Source: Nocardioides jejuensis (lineage in GTDB: Bacteria; Actinomycetota; Actinomycetes; Propionibacteriales; Nocardioidaceae). Taken from it: DNA of 64,000 nt. The stretch's first letter is position 1; each line of letters opens with the position of its first letter. Made by a program: the position numbers and the translations under genes. The stretch is from the NCBI RefSeq assembly GCF_004337475.1, contig NZ_SJZJ01000002.1, forward strand, positions 124,001-188,000, read 5' to 3'. Below the pieces are notes generated by a model, which made no database searches, had not been told where the DNA came from, and worked only from the letters and a program-made list of their open reading frames with translations. This document shows positions 45,217 through 54,518 of this stretch, piece after piece.

Positions 45217-47453
45217 GCACCCCGCCCGGCAGCGGCGCGGAGCACGGTCTGCGTCGCCTCGTTGCGCGCGGCGAGATCGAAGCGGGACACCGCCACCTCA
45301 CGCGCCTGCTCGCCGAGGCGACGGGCGAGGTCGGGGTCCTCGAGGATCCGGACGAGCGCGTCGGCAAGAGCCTGCGGATCGCCCGGCGACACGAGGAACC
45401 CGTTGACCCCGTCGCTGATGTTGCCCGGGATCCCGCCCACGGTGGATCCGACGACGGGGGTGCCGCACGCCATCGCTTCGACGATCACCGTGCCGAACGC
45501 CTCGGCGTCCGTCAGCGACGGCAGCACCGCCACCGTCGTACTGGCGAGGTGCCGGGCGACGGCGTCGTGCGGCAGCGCTCCGCGCCAGTCGATCAGGTCC
45601 GCGACGCCGAGCCGCGTGGCCTGCTCCCCGAGCACCGCGACGTCGTCGCCGTCGCCCACCATCTCCAGTCGTACGCCGGCAACGCGCTGCGCAACCAGGG
45701 GCAGCGCGTCGACGAGCACCTGCAGTCCCTTCCACCGGGAGGCGGCTTCGATGCGTCCCACGTAGGTGATGGTCAGCGGCCGCGGCCAGGAGCCCGGGAG
45801 GAACGCCGACGTGTCGACGCTCGGCGGGATCACGGTCGCCCGACCGGTGTCGTGCGCCAGCGACGTCGTGGAGCAGGCGATCAGCGCTGCCGATCGCCGG
45901 AACGCACGCGGCAGCACCCACCTCTCCCACGAGCGGAGCAGGACGTTCATCCACGGAGGGGCGTCGTCGCCCTTGACCATAGATCCGGAGTGATAGGTCA
46001 TCACCACCGGCACATCGCCCGAGCGGAAGGAAGCCGTCTCCGCGAGGCCGGGGCCGGGCGAGTGCGCATTGACGACGTCGACCTGCCGCCGGCGGAAGAG
46101 GCGCGGCAGGGCGAGGGCCCACCAGGGGTTGAGCAGCGTCTCCCCCAGCTGGAGCGGAGCGGGCAACCGGATCACCTCGACGCCGTCGACGGTCTCGGTC
46201 CGGCGCCGCCAGCCACGGTGGGTGGTGACCACCAGCACCTCGACGTCGGGTGCGTCCCGGAAGGCAACGGCGAGCTGCTCGACGTACTTCTCGACGCCGC
46301 CGGTGTGCGGTACGTAGCGCGGGGTCAGCAGCGCGACGCGCAGCACCTCGGGCCCCGCGACCGCCTCCGCGAGCAGCGCCTCCAGACGCTCGACCTGGGC
46401 AGCACGCGAGTGGTGCCCGGCGATCTCCGCCCGGGCAGCCGCGCCGAGCGCGGCGGTGTCCTGCGCCAGCACGTCCGTGATCGCGGCTCGCAGCGCCTCC
46501 GGGGACATGGCGATGTAGCGGGCGCCCGCGGTCAGGTCGAGTGCCCGCAGGAACGGGTCGTCGTTGATGATCGCCGTGATGCCTGAGCTCATCGCCTCCT
46601 GGACCGTCAGCGGCGCCTCTCCGACGCTCGCACAGATGAAGACGTCCGCGGCCCGGTAGATCTCGGCGACCTCGTCGACGCTCCGCGACCCCAGGTGGAT
46701 CGGGCCGCCCGGCTCGTTGGGGCCATCGACACCGACGAAGACCAGCCGGAATCCGTCCCCGCCCGCGGCGGCCACGATGTGGTGCCCCTTCTTCGGCACC
46801 GGACGCCCCACGAAGAGCACCAGCGGCTCGTCGGCAGGCAGGCCGTAGCGCGCCCGGATCTCGGCGCGCTCGCCGGGCACGGCCGGCCGGAAGAACTCCT
46901 GGTCGACGCCGTTGGGCAGCAGGACCGTGCGCGTCGATGGCGCCGCCGTCCGGAGCTGCTGCTCGATGATCTCCGTGATCGGATGCAGCTGCGCCGCGCC
47001 CGAGAGGACGAGCTGCCCAAGGGTGCGATGGACGATGCGCTGGACGGCGAGGACGAGTCGGCTCGGGTGATCGACGATCCCCACGTGACAGGTCACGACG
47101 TACGGCGTCCGGCGGATCCGGCAGAACAAGGCGGCGACCCACGAGCTGATGTAGAGCATGTCGTGGATCTGCACGACGTCGGCACGCCCGATCGCCTTCC
47201 ACGCGGCCACCAGGAACGACGGCAGGAACAGCGGGAAGGGGACGGCGAACCGCTCGAAGGGGTTCAGCGCACGCATCCGGTGCACACGTACGCCGCCCTC
47301 GTCGATGGTGCCCGGCGAGGCACCGAGTGCCGAGGTGAGGACCTCGACGTCGTGCCCCCGCTCCTGCAGGCCGTGCGCGACCTCGAAGACCACGCGCTCC
47401 AGCCCGCCGATGTGCGGCGGGTAGTAGTGCGACACCTGCAGCACCGTGCTCAT
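45213..47453 (-). CDS. Fused double GT4 glycosyltransferase
   Basis: A 746-residue cytoplasmic protein made of two complete GT-B glycosyltransferases. Domain 1 (1-~367) begins VLQVSHYYPPHIGGLERVV and has 'LLFVGRPVPKKG'-type donor-site residues and GEAPLTVQEAM. Domain 2 (~370-746) begins VALLTPRYVPHTGGVEKYV and has EAFGTVIVEAM, a proper EX7E motif; domain 1 has E-x6-E. Each half looks able to add a sugar, so the protein could build a disaccharide step of a surface glycan. Start and stop overlap the flippase and esterase genes (ATGA each). Confidence 0.9.
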   Translation of the reverse strand: MSTVLQVSHYYPPHIGGLERVVFEVAHGLQERGHDVEVLTSALGASPGTIDEGGVRVHRMRALNPFERFAVPFPLFLPSFLVAAWKAIGRADVVQIHDMLYISSWVAALFCRIRRTPYVVTCHVGIVDHPSRLVLAVQRIVHRTLGQLVLSGAAQLHPITEIIEQQLRTAAPSTRTVLLPNGVDQEFFRPAVPGERAEIRARYGLPADEPLVLFVGRPVPKKGHHIVAAAGGDGFRLVFVGVDGPNEPGGPIHLGSRSVDEVAEIYRAADVFICASVGEAPLTVQEAMSSGITAIINDDPFLRALDLTAGARYIAMSPEALRAAITDVLAQDTAALGAAARAEIAGHHSRAAQVERLEALLAEAVAGPEVLRVALLTPRYVPHTGGVEKYVEQLAVAFRDAPDVEVLVVTTHRGWRRRTETVDGVEVIRLPAPLQLGETLLNPWWALALPRLFRRRQVDVVNAHSPGPGLAETASFRSGDVPVVMTYHSGSMVKGDDAPPWMNVLLRSWERWVLPRAFRRSAALIACSTTSLAHDTGRATVIPPSVDTSAFLPGSWPRPLTITYVGRIEAASRWKGLQVLVDALPLVAQRVAGVRLEMVGDGDDVAVLGEQATRLGVADLIDWRGALPHDAVARHLASTTVAVLPSLTDAEAFGTVIVEAMACGTPVVGSTVGGIPGNISDGVNGFLVSPGDPQALADALVRILEDPDLARRLGEQAREVAVSRFDLAARNEATQTVLRAAAGRGA

Positions 47454-48697
47454 GCGCGCCCCTTTCGCGAGGTGGCCAGGAACAGTCCGACGAGGGCTCC
47501 ACTGCTGTGCCCGGCCAGCCACGCCACAGCTGTCGCATCGGCACCGCCGCCGGCGAGCAGGAAGGCCAGGCCGGTCGCGCTGCCTGCCGACACGATCGCC
47601 ACGGCGACGCTCGCGCGAAGCCTGCGTCGGATGCGGAGTGCGGTGATCGCCCAGAACGCAGTGGCCATGGCCACCGACCCCAGGGCGAGCAGTCGCAGCG
47701 TCGGCACACCCTGGTCGGCGTACGCGCTGCCGAAGACGAGCAGCAGGAGGCGGGCGAGCACGATCACGGCGACGGTGCCGGCGCCGATCACGACAGCCAT
47801 GACCTTCGCGCTGTGCCGGATCACCTCCTCGGCCCGCTCCGGGCGCCGGGATGCCTCGGCGAAGGCCGCATTGCCGATGACGTACGCCGAGGCGTTGAGC
47901 ATCAGCACGATCTGGAAGCCGATGAAGAAGATCGCGTTCTGCGCTGCGCCCGCGGCGTTCACGAGGATGACCGGCAGCAACAGCATCGGGACGAAGTCGA
48001 CCATGTTCGCCAGCCAGGCGGATGCGCCGAGCCGCAGTTCGGAGCGGAAGAGCGCCGAGTGGCGCAGAGGCTGCGGCCGTGGCAGGCGGCGCATGATCAC
48101 CACGACGCAGCACAGCGCGGCGATCACCGTCGACAGGCCGACCGAGGCCACGAGCCCGAAGGCTCCCGACCCGGCAAGCAGGAACGGCAGGCCGCACTTC
48201 AACAGGCCCATGCCGATGCCGGTGATGACGAAGTTGTCGATCACACGTCGCATCGACAGGAACGCCGCGTCCGTCGTGAGGTTGACGGCGGCACCCGCCA
48301 CAAGGACCCCGAAGACGAAGGGGTGGGCGCCGGCGAGCGCGGGCCCGGTCGCGGGAGCGACGTGCGGGAGGACCAGGCCGAAGGCGGTGCCGAGGACGCA
48401 GCCCGCGGTGCCCGAGGTGAGCACGGCGAGCAGGAAGTCGGAACCGGGGCGGTCACTGTGCGGCATGGCAGCGAGCAGCGTGCGGTCCACGCCGAACTGC
48501 GCAGCGAAGCAGAGCACCATGATCGAGGAGAAGAGTGTGCCGGCGACCCCGACCTCGTGGGTGTTCTGCAAGTGGCCTGCGATCACCCAGAACAGCCCGC
48601 CGAAGCCGGCCAGGGCCACGGTCAGGGCGGTCATCAGCAGCGCATCGGCGGTGACCGGATCCCGTGTCGTGCGCTCGCTCGTGCCGGCGGCCCCCAT
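47450..48697 (-). CDS. Oligosaccharide flippase-like (Wzx/MATE-type) membrane protein
   Basis: A 415-residue polytopic membrane protein with about 12 helices and the general pattern of polysaccharide-biosynthesis flippases (e.g. 'LLPVILVNAAGAAQNAIFFIGFQIVLMLNA' in the middle and paired helices in both halves). It probably translocates lipid-linked oligosaccharides across the membrane. It is the first gene of the minus-strand operon (flippase, fused GT, esterase), with 248 bp of promoter region before the divergent glycosidase gene. Confidence 0.82.
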   Translation of the reverse strand: MGAAGTSERTTRDPVTADALLMTALTVALAGFGGLFWVIAGHLQNTHEVGVAGTLFSSIMVLCFAAQFGVDRTLLAAMPHSDRPGSDFLLAVLTSGTAGCVLGTAFGLVLPHVAPATGPALAGAHPFVFGVLVAGAAVNLTTDAAFLSMRRVIDNFVITGIGMGLLKCGLPFLLAGSGAFGLVASVGLSTVIAALCCVVVIMRRLPRPQPLRHSALFRSELRLGASAWLANMVDFVPMLLLPVILVNAAGAAQNAIFFIGFQIVLMLNASAYVIGNAAFAEASRRPERAEEVIRHSAKVMAVVIGAGTVAVIVLARLLLLVFGSAYADQGVPTLRLLALGSVAMATAFWAITALRIRRRLRASVAVAIVSAGSATGLAFLLAGGGADATAVAWLAGHSSGALVGLFLATSRKGRA

Positions 48698-48945
48698 GGC
48701 GTCCCCCGTCGTCGGCCGGTGACTGAGCGCCCATCATGGCACCCGCTTGTTGCGGGGAAGTGTCAATCAGGAAAGGGATTTTTCGACCCGATCGGAGGAC
48801 AGCGTGGGCGGGATCACACGTGTCACGATTCATTGGAGAGCAACGCTCCCTTTTAGCCTTATAGCGTTCTTCGTCCGTTTCCTCCCGATGGCCGGAGACC
48901 CATCCAGGTCTCATCGTCGCGACCACCGAGTAGAGAGCGGACCCC
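48698..48945. promoter_or_regulatory. Divergent promoter region, flippase / LamG-glycosidase
   Basis: This 248-bp gap separates divergent genes and must hold promoters for both. It is AT-richer than its surroundings around 48760-48880. It contains the palindrome ACACGTGT (48816-48823) and, nearer the plus-strand gene, a bulged hairpin (48886-48916). I could not fix -35/-10 elements with confidence. Confidence 0.5.
48886..48916 (+). promoter_or_regulatory. Leader hairpin upstream of the LamG-glycosidase gene
   Basis: CGAT (48886-48889), a 5-base bulge, GAGACC (48895-48900), a 6-base loop, GGTCTC (48907-48912) and ATCG (48913-48916) form a 10-bp stem ending 29 bases before the ATG at 48946. 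It may be a 5' leader structure; no known riboswitch was recognised. Confidence 0.45.
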
Positions 48946-50880
48946 ATGAACACGTCTGCACGACGCGTGCTCCTGCGCGCGCTCGCAGTCGGTCTCGTGG
49001 CGCTCGGCCTGCACGCCGCACCGGCCGGAGCCGTCGTCGCCGACACCGGCGCGACCAGCGGCACCACCACGACGGCGTACGACCTCATCGACTCGGTCGG
49101 CGTCAACGTGCACATGCACTTCAGCGACACGACGTACGCCGACAGCGACCGCGTCCTGACCGCGCTCCAGGACCTCGGCGTCCGCCACGTCCGTGACGGC
49201 CTCGCCGGCAAGCGGCCCGACGAGGTGGCCGCCCTGGCCACGCTCGGCGCCCACGGCATCACCTCCGTCCTCCACCTGAGCGGCGTCCGCAGCGGCGCCA
49301 CGCTCAGCGTCGACCCGGAGCAGATCAGCGAGCTCCGCCAGCTCGCGCCGTACGTCGATGCGGTCGAGCCGGTCAACGAGTTCGACTGCACCGGCCCGTC
49401 GTCGTGGGCCGCTCCCCTGCGGAGCTACACCACGGCGCTCCAGACAGCCGTCCGCGGCGATGCCGCCACGGCCAACCTGCCGCTCCTGGCCCCGTCGTTC
49501 TGCCGTCCCGAGTCGGTGGCCACCTACGGCTCCGTGACCGACGCCGCCACCCTCGGCAACGCCCACACCTACGCGATCGGCAAGGGACCCGAGCTCCCCG
49601 CGGAGAGCCGCCTGCCGGCGTTCGCCCAGGCGCAGGGCACCTCGCTCCCCCAGTACGTCACCGAGTCGGGCTACACCAACCTCGGCACCGCCAGCTACCC
49701 GTACGCCGCCACCGAGGCCGCCGCCGCCGACTACGTCGTGCGCACCCTGCTCGACCACAAGCGGATCGGCGTCGCCCACACCTACCTCTACGAGCTGCTG
49801 GACGAGAAGAAGGACGGTCTCAAGACCGACCCCGAGCAGCACTTCGGCCTGGTCCGCTACGACAACAGCCGCAAGCCGGCGTTCACGGCGATCCGGAACC
49901 TGCTGGGCGACCTCGCCGGCGGCGCCCCGTCCTCCGTCCAGGCGGGGAGCCGCGCAAGCGCGCCGTACACGACGAAGCTGGTCGGCGGCGGCAGCCTGCT
50001 GCGCTCGCTCACGATCACCGACCCGCATGGCGGCGGCCAGACGGTCGCCCTGTGGCTGGCTGCTCCGTCGGGCGTCGGCGCGGGCAAGGTGCGGATGACC
50101 GTCACCGGCTCCGCCACCATGACCACGCGCCAGCCCTCGCGGGGCAATGCGGTCACGACCCTCGGCACAGGCACCACCTTCGACATCCCGGTCAACGGAG
50201 CGGTGACGCTGGTCCACCTCGGCGCCCCGACCTCGGGCGGGGCCCAGGCCTGCACCGCGTCCGCTGACTACACGACCCTCGCCTCCACGCTCGGCGCGAC
50301 CGCGTCGTCCACGCTCAGCCCGACCGGCTGGAGCGGTGCACCGGCGGCTGCCTCCGGCGTCCCTTCGTGGCTCACCGGCGGCAGCCAGGTCGGCAGCGAC
50401 GCACAGAAGGTGACGGTCCCCGTTCCGGGCAACCCGACCACCTGGTCGATCGGCGTGTGGGCCCGGATGAACAGCGCATCGGCCGACTACGCGACGTTCC
50501 TCCACGCCGCGGGCGTTTCCGGCGGCACCCTGACGACGTACAACCTGACCGTCGACGCCCCGTCGCACGCGCAGGTCGCCGGCTACGGACCGCCGCCCAC
50601 GGGCGGCACGTGGGGCTCGGAGATCGCCGCCAACGCCGCGACGGGCACCTGGCACTACTTCGCCCTCGTCGCCGACGGTGCGGCGAAGAAGACCACCCTG
50701 TACGTCGACGGCGTCGCCTCCGGCTCGAAGGCCTCGAAGGCCGCTGCGCTGACGGGCGTCGAGGTCGGCTCGCTGACGTCCGGGTTCCGCGGCGCGGTGA
50801 GCAACCTGGCGGTCTTCCCCAAGGCCCTCACCGCGGCACAGCAGCTCGCTCTCGCCACGAGCGCGCGCCGCACCTGCTGA
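48946..50880 (+). CDS. Secreted clan-A glycosidase-like protein with C-terminal LamG/concanavalin-like domain
   Basis: A 644-residue secreted protein: signal peptide (1-~29), a clan-A glycosidase-like barrel (~45-300), a beta-sandwich linker domain (~320-415) and a LamG-type lectin domain (~480-640, e.g. 'TWSIGVWARMNSASADYATF', 'WHYFALVADG', 'TTLYVDGVASG'). Candidate catalytic Glu residues are Glu145 in EPVNEFD and Glu240 in QYVTESGYT, though the first is less canonical than WNEP. LamG suggests glycan binding. Divergent from the flippase operon. Confidence 0.85.
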   Translation: MNTSARRVLLRALAVGLVALGLHAAPAGAVVADTGATSGTTTTAYDLIDSVGVNVHMHFSDTTYADSDRVLTALQDLGVRHVRDGLAGKRPDEVAALATLGAHGITSVLHLSGVRSGATLSVDPEQISELRQLAPYVDAVEPVNEFDCTGPSSWAAPLRSYTTALQTAVRGDAATANLPLLAPSFCRPESVATYGSVTDAATLGNAHTYAIGKGPELPAESRLPAFAQAQGTSLPQYVTESGYTNLGTASYPYAATEAAAADYVVRTLLDHKRIGVAHTYLYELLDEKKDGLKTDPEQHFGLVRYDNSRKPAFTAIRNLLGDLAGGAPSSVQAGSRASAPYTTKLVGGGSLLRSLTITDPHGGGQTVALWLAAPSGVGAGKVRMTVTGSATMTTRQPSRGNAVTTLGTGTTFDIPVNGAVTLVHLGAPTSGGAQACTASADYTTLASTLGATASSTLSPTGWSGAPAAASGVPSWLTGGSQVGSDAQKVTVPVPGNPTTWSIGVWARMNSASADYATFLHAAGVSGGTLTTYNLTVDAPSHAQVAGYGPPPTGGTWGSEIAANAATGTWHYFALVADGAAKKTTLYVDGVASGSKASKAAALTGVEVGSLTSGFRGAVSNLAVFPKALTAAQQLALATSARRTC

Positions 50881-50932
50881 TCCACCCGGAACCACTACCT
50901 TCGGCGCACAAGTGCGTCATGGTTGGCGCCGG

Positions 50933-50949
50933 TGACCGTCACACGGTCA
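50933..50949. repeat. 17-bp inverted repeat upstream of the third glycosidase-like gene
   Basis: TGACCGT-CAC-ACGGTCA is a perfect 7-bp inverted repeat with a 3-base spacer, ending 26 bases before the ATG at 50976. It may act as an operator or as an RNA hairpin near the ribosome-binding site. Confidence 0.45.
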
Positions 50950-50975
50950 ACACGCGGATCCCGGGGGTAGCGAAC

Positions 50976-52115
50976 ATGAGCGCACGCGACGACTCGGTCC
51001 GACGGTCGATGCTGGTCGTCCTGATCGCCGTTGCGCTGCTCGCGGCGGCGTTCGTCGCTGTCCTCGTCTTCGACGGCAAGGCCCCCGGACGCAAGCCGGC
51101 CGCTGACCCGTCGACGTCGCACACGGCCCACCCGCGCCGCGTCCTGCCGGTCGGCCTCAACACCGGCAGCTCGCTGCTCGGGCTCGACCGCGCCGACCTC
51201 GACGCCGCGGTGTCGGAGATCGCCGCCACCGGCATCACCTGGATCCGGGTCGACTTCTCCTGGACCGAGATCCAGCCGACGTCCGCCGACGCCTGGGTGT
51301 GGGGGCCGACGGATCGGGTCGTCGACGCCGCGCGGAAGCACGGGATCCACGTGCTGGGCCTCGTGACCTACACGCCCGCGTGGGCCCGCGTGCGCGGGTG
51401 CTCCAGCTTCACGTGCCCGCCTGCTCAGGCCGCTGCGTTCGGCCGGTTCGTCGGGGAGGTGGGCGAGCGCTACGTCCCGCGCGGCGTACGCACGTTCCAG
51501 GTGTGGAACGAGCCCAACCTCGACATGTTCTGGAAGAGCCCCAACCCTGCGGCGTACGGCGATGTCGTGCGTCGCGCAGCCGCCGCCCTCCGCGACGGCC
51601 ACCGCGGTCGCGTGCAGGTCATCTTCGGCTCCCTCGCCGTGCCCGACCACGCTGCCGATGGCATCGACCCGGCCGTGTTCGTCCGGGCTGCCTGCGTGGC
51701 CCGGTGCAAGGTCGACGCGGTCGGCTTCGACCCGTACACCTTCCCTGCGCTGCCGTCCGCGACGAGCCGGCCGGCGACCGCCTGGTACGGGCTGACGCCG
51801 GAGGGTGGCCTGCGCCAGGCGATCAATCGCGCCATCGGTCCCACCACGCCAATCTGGGTCACGCAGTTCGGTGCACCGGTGGCCGAGGGCAGCGTGCGCG
51901 CGCCGTTCGTGGACGAGCGGCAGCAGACGGCGATCATCCTCGCCGGTCTCCGCCTGGCCCGGCAGCAGCCCACGGTCGGCGGCTACTTCGTCAACACCTG
52001 GCGCGACGTCGCCGGGGCGTCGGACTACCGGGGCCGCTTCGGCCTCTGGGAGTCCGACGGAACGCCGCGGCCCGTGGTCGGAGCCCTGCGCCGCGCGCTG
52101 CACGCCGGGCGGTAG
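50976..52115 (+). CDS. Membrane-anchored clan-A glycosidase-like protein with Gln in place of the nucleophile Glu
   Basis: A 379-residue protein with an N-terminal transmembrane helix (about 12-33) instead of a cleavable signal, then a TIM-barrel glycosidase-like domain. The acid/base Glu is intact (FQVWNEPN, Glu179). At the nucleophile position the sequence reads PIWVTQFGAP, codon CAG, so Gln297 replaces the Glu seen in the paralogue (WITEAGAP). It may be a binding pseudoenzyme or use another residue. GGGGG upstream supports the ATG. Located between the LamG paralogue and the GT-C-like operon. Confidence 0.85.
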   Translation: MSARDDSVRRSMLVVLIAVALLAAAFVAVLVFDGKAPGRKPAADPSTSHTAHPRRVLPVGLNTGSSLLGLDRADLDAAVSEIAATGITWIRVDFSWTEIQPTSADAWVWGPTDRVVDAARKHGIHVLGLVTYTPAWARVRGCSSFTCPPAQAAAFGRFVGEVGERYVPRGVRTFQVWNEPNLDMFWKSPNPAAYGDVVRRAAAALRDGHRGRVQVIFGSLAVPDHAADGIDPAVFVRAACVARCKVDAVGFDPYTFPALPSATSRPATAWYGLTPEGGLRQAINRAIGPTTPIWVTQFGAPVAEGSVRAPFVDERQQTAIILAGLRLARQQPTVGGYFVNTWRDVAGASDYRGRFGLWESDGTPRPVVGALRRALHAGR

Positions 52116-52133
52116 CTCGCCCGGCCAGCGACC

Positions 52134-54518
52134 TCAGCGGTAGATCTCCGTGTCGCCCGTCGAGTAGATCAGGCTCAACCGCCGCTCCAGGAAGTCACGC
52201 GGGTAGGCGTAGGTCAGCAGGTCACCGGTGTGGAAGACCGTCGCGCGTCCATAGCTGACCGACTCCGGTGAGGCGACGACGTACGCCCCGCGCTGGAGGA
52301 GCAGGGGCAGGAAGTTGTCGAGGACCGTTGCCGACTCGGGGAGCAGCGTCTCCATGCGCGTCATCACCACCGTGCCGTTGGTGGTGACGAACTGCGGGCC
52401 GGTGCCCCGCAGGTGGGCACCGAGCCACTGCTCGGCAACCATCTCGCGCTGGTCGACGTACAGCATCTGGAAGTACTGGCCGCCGTTGGCCTGCGCGATG
52501 CTCCCCGGGTAGTCGCCCAGGGCGGCGGACTGCGCCCCGGTGAGCACCACGCCCAGCACGGCGATGGTGAGCGCGCCGGCACGTGCAGCTCCTCGGCCGA
52601 GCCAGTCGACGATGCTCCACAGACCGACGCCGACCAGCGGCGCGACCAGGATCAGGGTCTGCTGGAACGCGCGCAGCACGCCGTAGTCCGCCGAGAGACC
52701 GGGAACGACGACGATCGCGGCGAGCGCGACGAGGCTGCCCAGCATCAGCCAGAACTGCTCCCGGCCCACGACGCGCGTCGAGCGCGCGCGGAGCACGAGC
52801 CCGAGCACACCGAGCATCAGCAGGAGCTCCAGCACGACGCCGGCCAGCGTCCGCGCGATCGCGTTGACGGCTGCGGGGTCGACACCGACATCGGCGACGT
52901 CGCGGCCCATTGCGGTAGGCGGCACGGACGCGGGGTCGAGCAGCTCGGGCTCGGCGGCATCGACCGAGTCGGGTGGTACGACGTACTCCCCCTTCTCGGC
53001 GTCGCGGAGCTCGCGGGCCGCCGCGTAGTAGTCCGAGAAGCGGTCCTCGGCCGACGGGCCACCGCCGCCGATGAACTTGAGGTCCGACGAGCCGGCGACG
53101 AGCTTGCCCTCGACCAGCGCCCCGGAGAGGTTGCTGACCACATCCACCAGGTGTCCGCCGGAGTGCGTGATCGGCGTGGACCAGCCCCACGCGCTGATGA
53201 TCAGGCCGAGCACGACGCCGGGCGCCGCGAGTGACCACGAGAGTCGGGGACGCGCGGCCCGGTAGCGCCCGCGCAGCGCCCAGCTGCGACCGTGCGCAGC
53301 TGCCCGCTCACGGCGCCAGCGCTCGAGCAGCGGCAGGCCCCGGGACGCGATGAGCGTGAAGGTCAGCATGATGATCAGCAGGTACGTCGTGGAGTAGTGC
53401 GACACCACGACTCCGACGCCGAAGGCGAAGGTCAGCAGCTGCCGCGTCCGGGGCCGGACGTCATCGAGGCAGGTGGCGAGCACGGCCAGGGCGACGAAGA
53501 GGAACGCCAGCTCCTGCCGTGTCAGGTACGCCATGTCGGTCGTGAACGTCGGGAAGAGCATGAACACCGCTGCACCGAAGAACGCCACGCGTGGGATGAA
53601 GAGCCGCCGGCCGGTCACGTAGACGGTCACGGGCACCAACGCGAAGAGCAGCTGCGCGACGACCTTGAAGACCGCCACCGCGGGGATCCCGAGGAACGTC
53701 GAGAAGACCTGCGGGAGGAGGTTCACGCTCAGGCACGCGTGGTACGCCGACGGGAAGTCGGCCATCGACCAGTGCTGGTGCCGCGCCGTGATCACCCACG
53801 AGAGGTACTCGAGGTTGATGTCGTGGCCGGTGATGAACCACCCGCGCAACGACGTGCCGAGGAGCAGGGCAACCGCGGCGAGGTAGATCGTCCACTGGTG
53901 CCGGTGGCGGCGCGGTGGCCGCAGGAAGGACACGGCGAGCGCTGCCACGGCCATCACGTGCGCGGCCACTGCCATCCAGCCGTCGGCGCCGTTGTTGAGC
54001 CTGATCGCGCCGCCGACCGCCAGGACGAGCGCCAGGGCCGCGAGCGTGATGTCCGGGCTGAAACGAGCGCGGAGCGAGCGGCGTAGCCAGCGGCCCACCT
54101 CGGAGCGCCCGGGCCCCCGTCGACCTGCTCCGGCCAGGAGCGAGATGTCCGCGATCGTCGAGACGGTCACGAAGGCCGGGAGCTGCAGCGGGCGGGCGAT
54201 GCCCAGGAACGGCAGGAGCGTGTTCAGCAGCAGCGTGCCCAGCAGGATCCCGAGCAGCGTCGTGCCGAGAGCGAAGAGCCGCGCCGCCACACGGTCCCGG
54301 AAGTGCCAGAACGACCAGCGCGCCAGCACGAACGTCGGAACGCCGACGAGCACCGCCGCCCCGACCAGCGGGCGCACCACGGGGATGTCGATGTCGGCAA
54401 GGACGAAGCCCTCGCCGGCAAGGACGGCGAGGATCGCCAGCACCGGTACGCCGATGGGGTCGCGCGTCGCCTCGTCCCGCTCAGCCGTCGTCGACTCGCC
54501 CGCGAAGAAGACGCTCAT
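52134..54518 (-). CDS. Large polytopic membrane protein, GT-C/DUF2206-like
   Basis: A 794-residue membrane protein with about 14-16 hydrophobic segments, a large extracytoplasmic loop (~470-560) and a C-terminal soluble domain (~690-794). Near residue 231 a loop reads GHDINLEY, placed like the acidic catalytic loop of GT-C glycosyltransferases. It could be a lipid-linked-sugar-dependent transferase or a polymerase; DUF2206 is the nearest family I can suggest. The start at 54518 is fixed by an ATGA overlap with the acyltransferase stop. Last gene of a four-gene coupled operon. Confidence 0.75.
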   Translation of the reverse strand: MSVFFAGESTTAERDEATRDPIGVPVLAILAVLAGEGFVLADIDIPVVRPLVGAAVLVGVPTFVLARWSFWHFRDRVAARLFALGTTLLGILLGTLLLNTLLPFLGIARPLQLPAFVTVSTIADISLLAGAGRRGPGRSEVGRWLRRSLRARFSPDITLAALALVLAVGGAIRLNNGADGWMAVAAHVMAVAALAVSFLRPPRRHRHQWTIYLAAVALLLGTSLRGWFITGHDINLEYLSWVITARHQHWSMADFPSAYHACLSVNLLPQVFSTFLGIPAVAVFKVVAQLLFALVPVTVYVTGRRLFIPRVAFFGAAVFMLFPTFTTDMAYLTRQELAFLFVALAVLATCLDDVRPRTRQLLTFAFGVGVVVSHYSTTYLLIIMLTFTLIASRGLPLLERWRRERAAAHGRSWALRGRYRAARPRLSWSLAAPGVVLGLIISAWGWSTPITHSGGHLVDVVSNLSGALVEGKLVAGSSDLKFIGGGGPSAEDRFSDYYAAARELRDAEKGEYVVPPDSVDAAEPELLDPASVPPTAMGRDVADVGVDPAAVNAIARTLAGVVLELLLMLGVLGLVLRARSTRVVGREQFWLMLGSLVALAAIVVVPGLSADYGVLRAFQQTLILVAPLVGVGLWSIVDWLGRGAARAGALTIAVLGVVLTGAQSAALGDYPGSIAQANGGQYFQMLYVDQREMVAEQWLGAHLRGTGPQFVTTNGTVVMTRMETLLPESATVLDNFLPLLLQRGAYVVASPESVSYGRATVFHTGDLLTYAYPRDFLERRLSLIYSTGDTEIYR

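Noticed and set aside
48859..50895. Minus-strand open frame of about 680 codons opposite the LamG-glycosidase gene
   Set aside because: Antisense artefact; the plus-strand protein has a signal peptide, catalytic motifs and a LamG domain.
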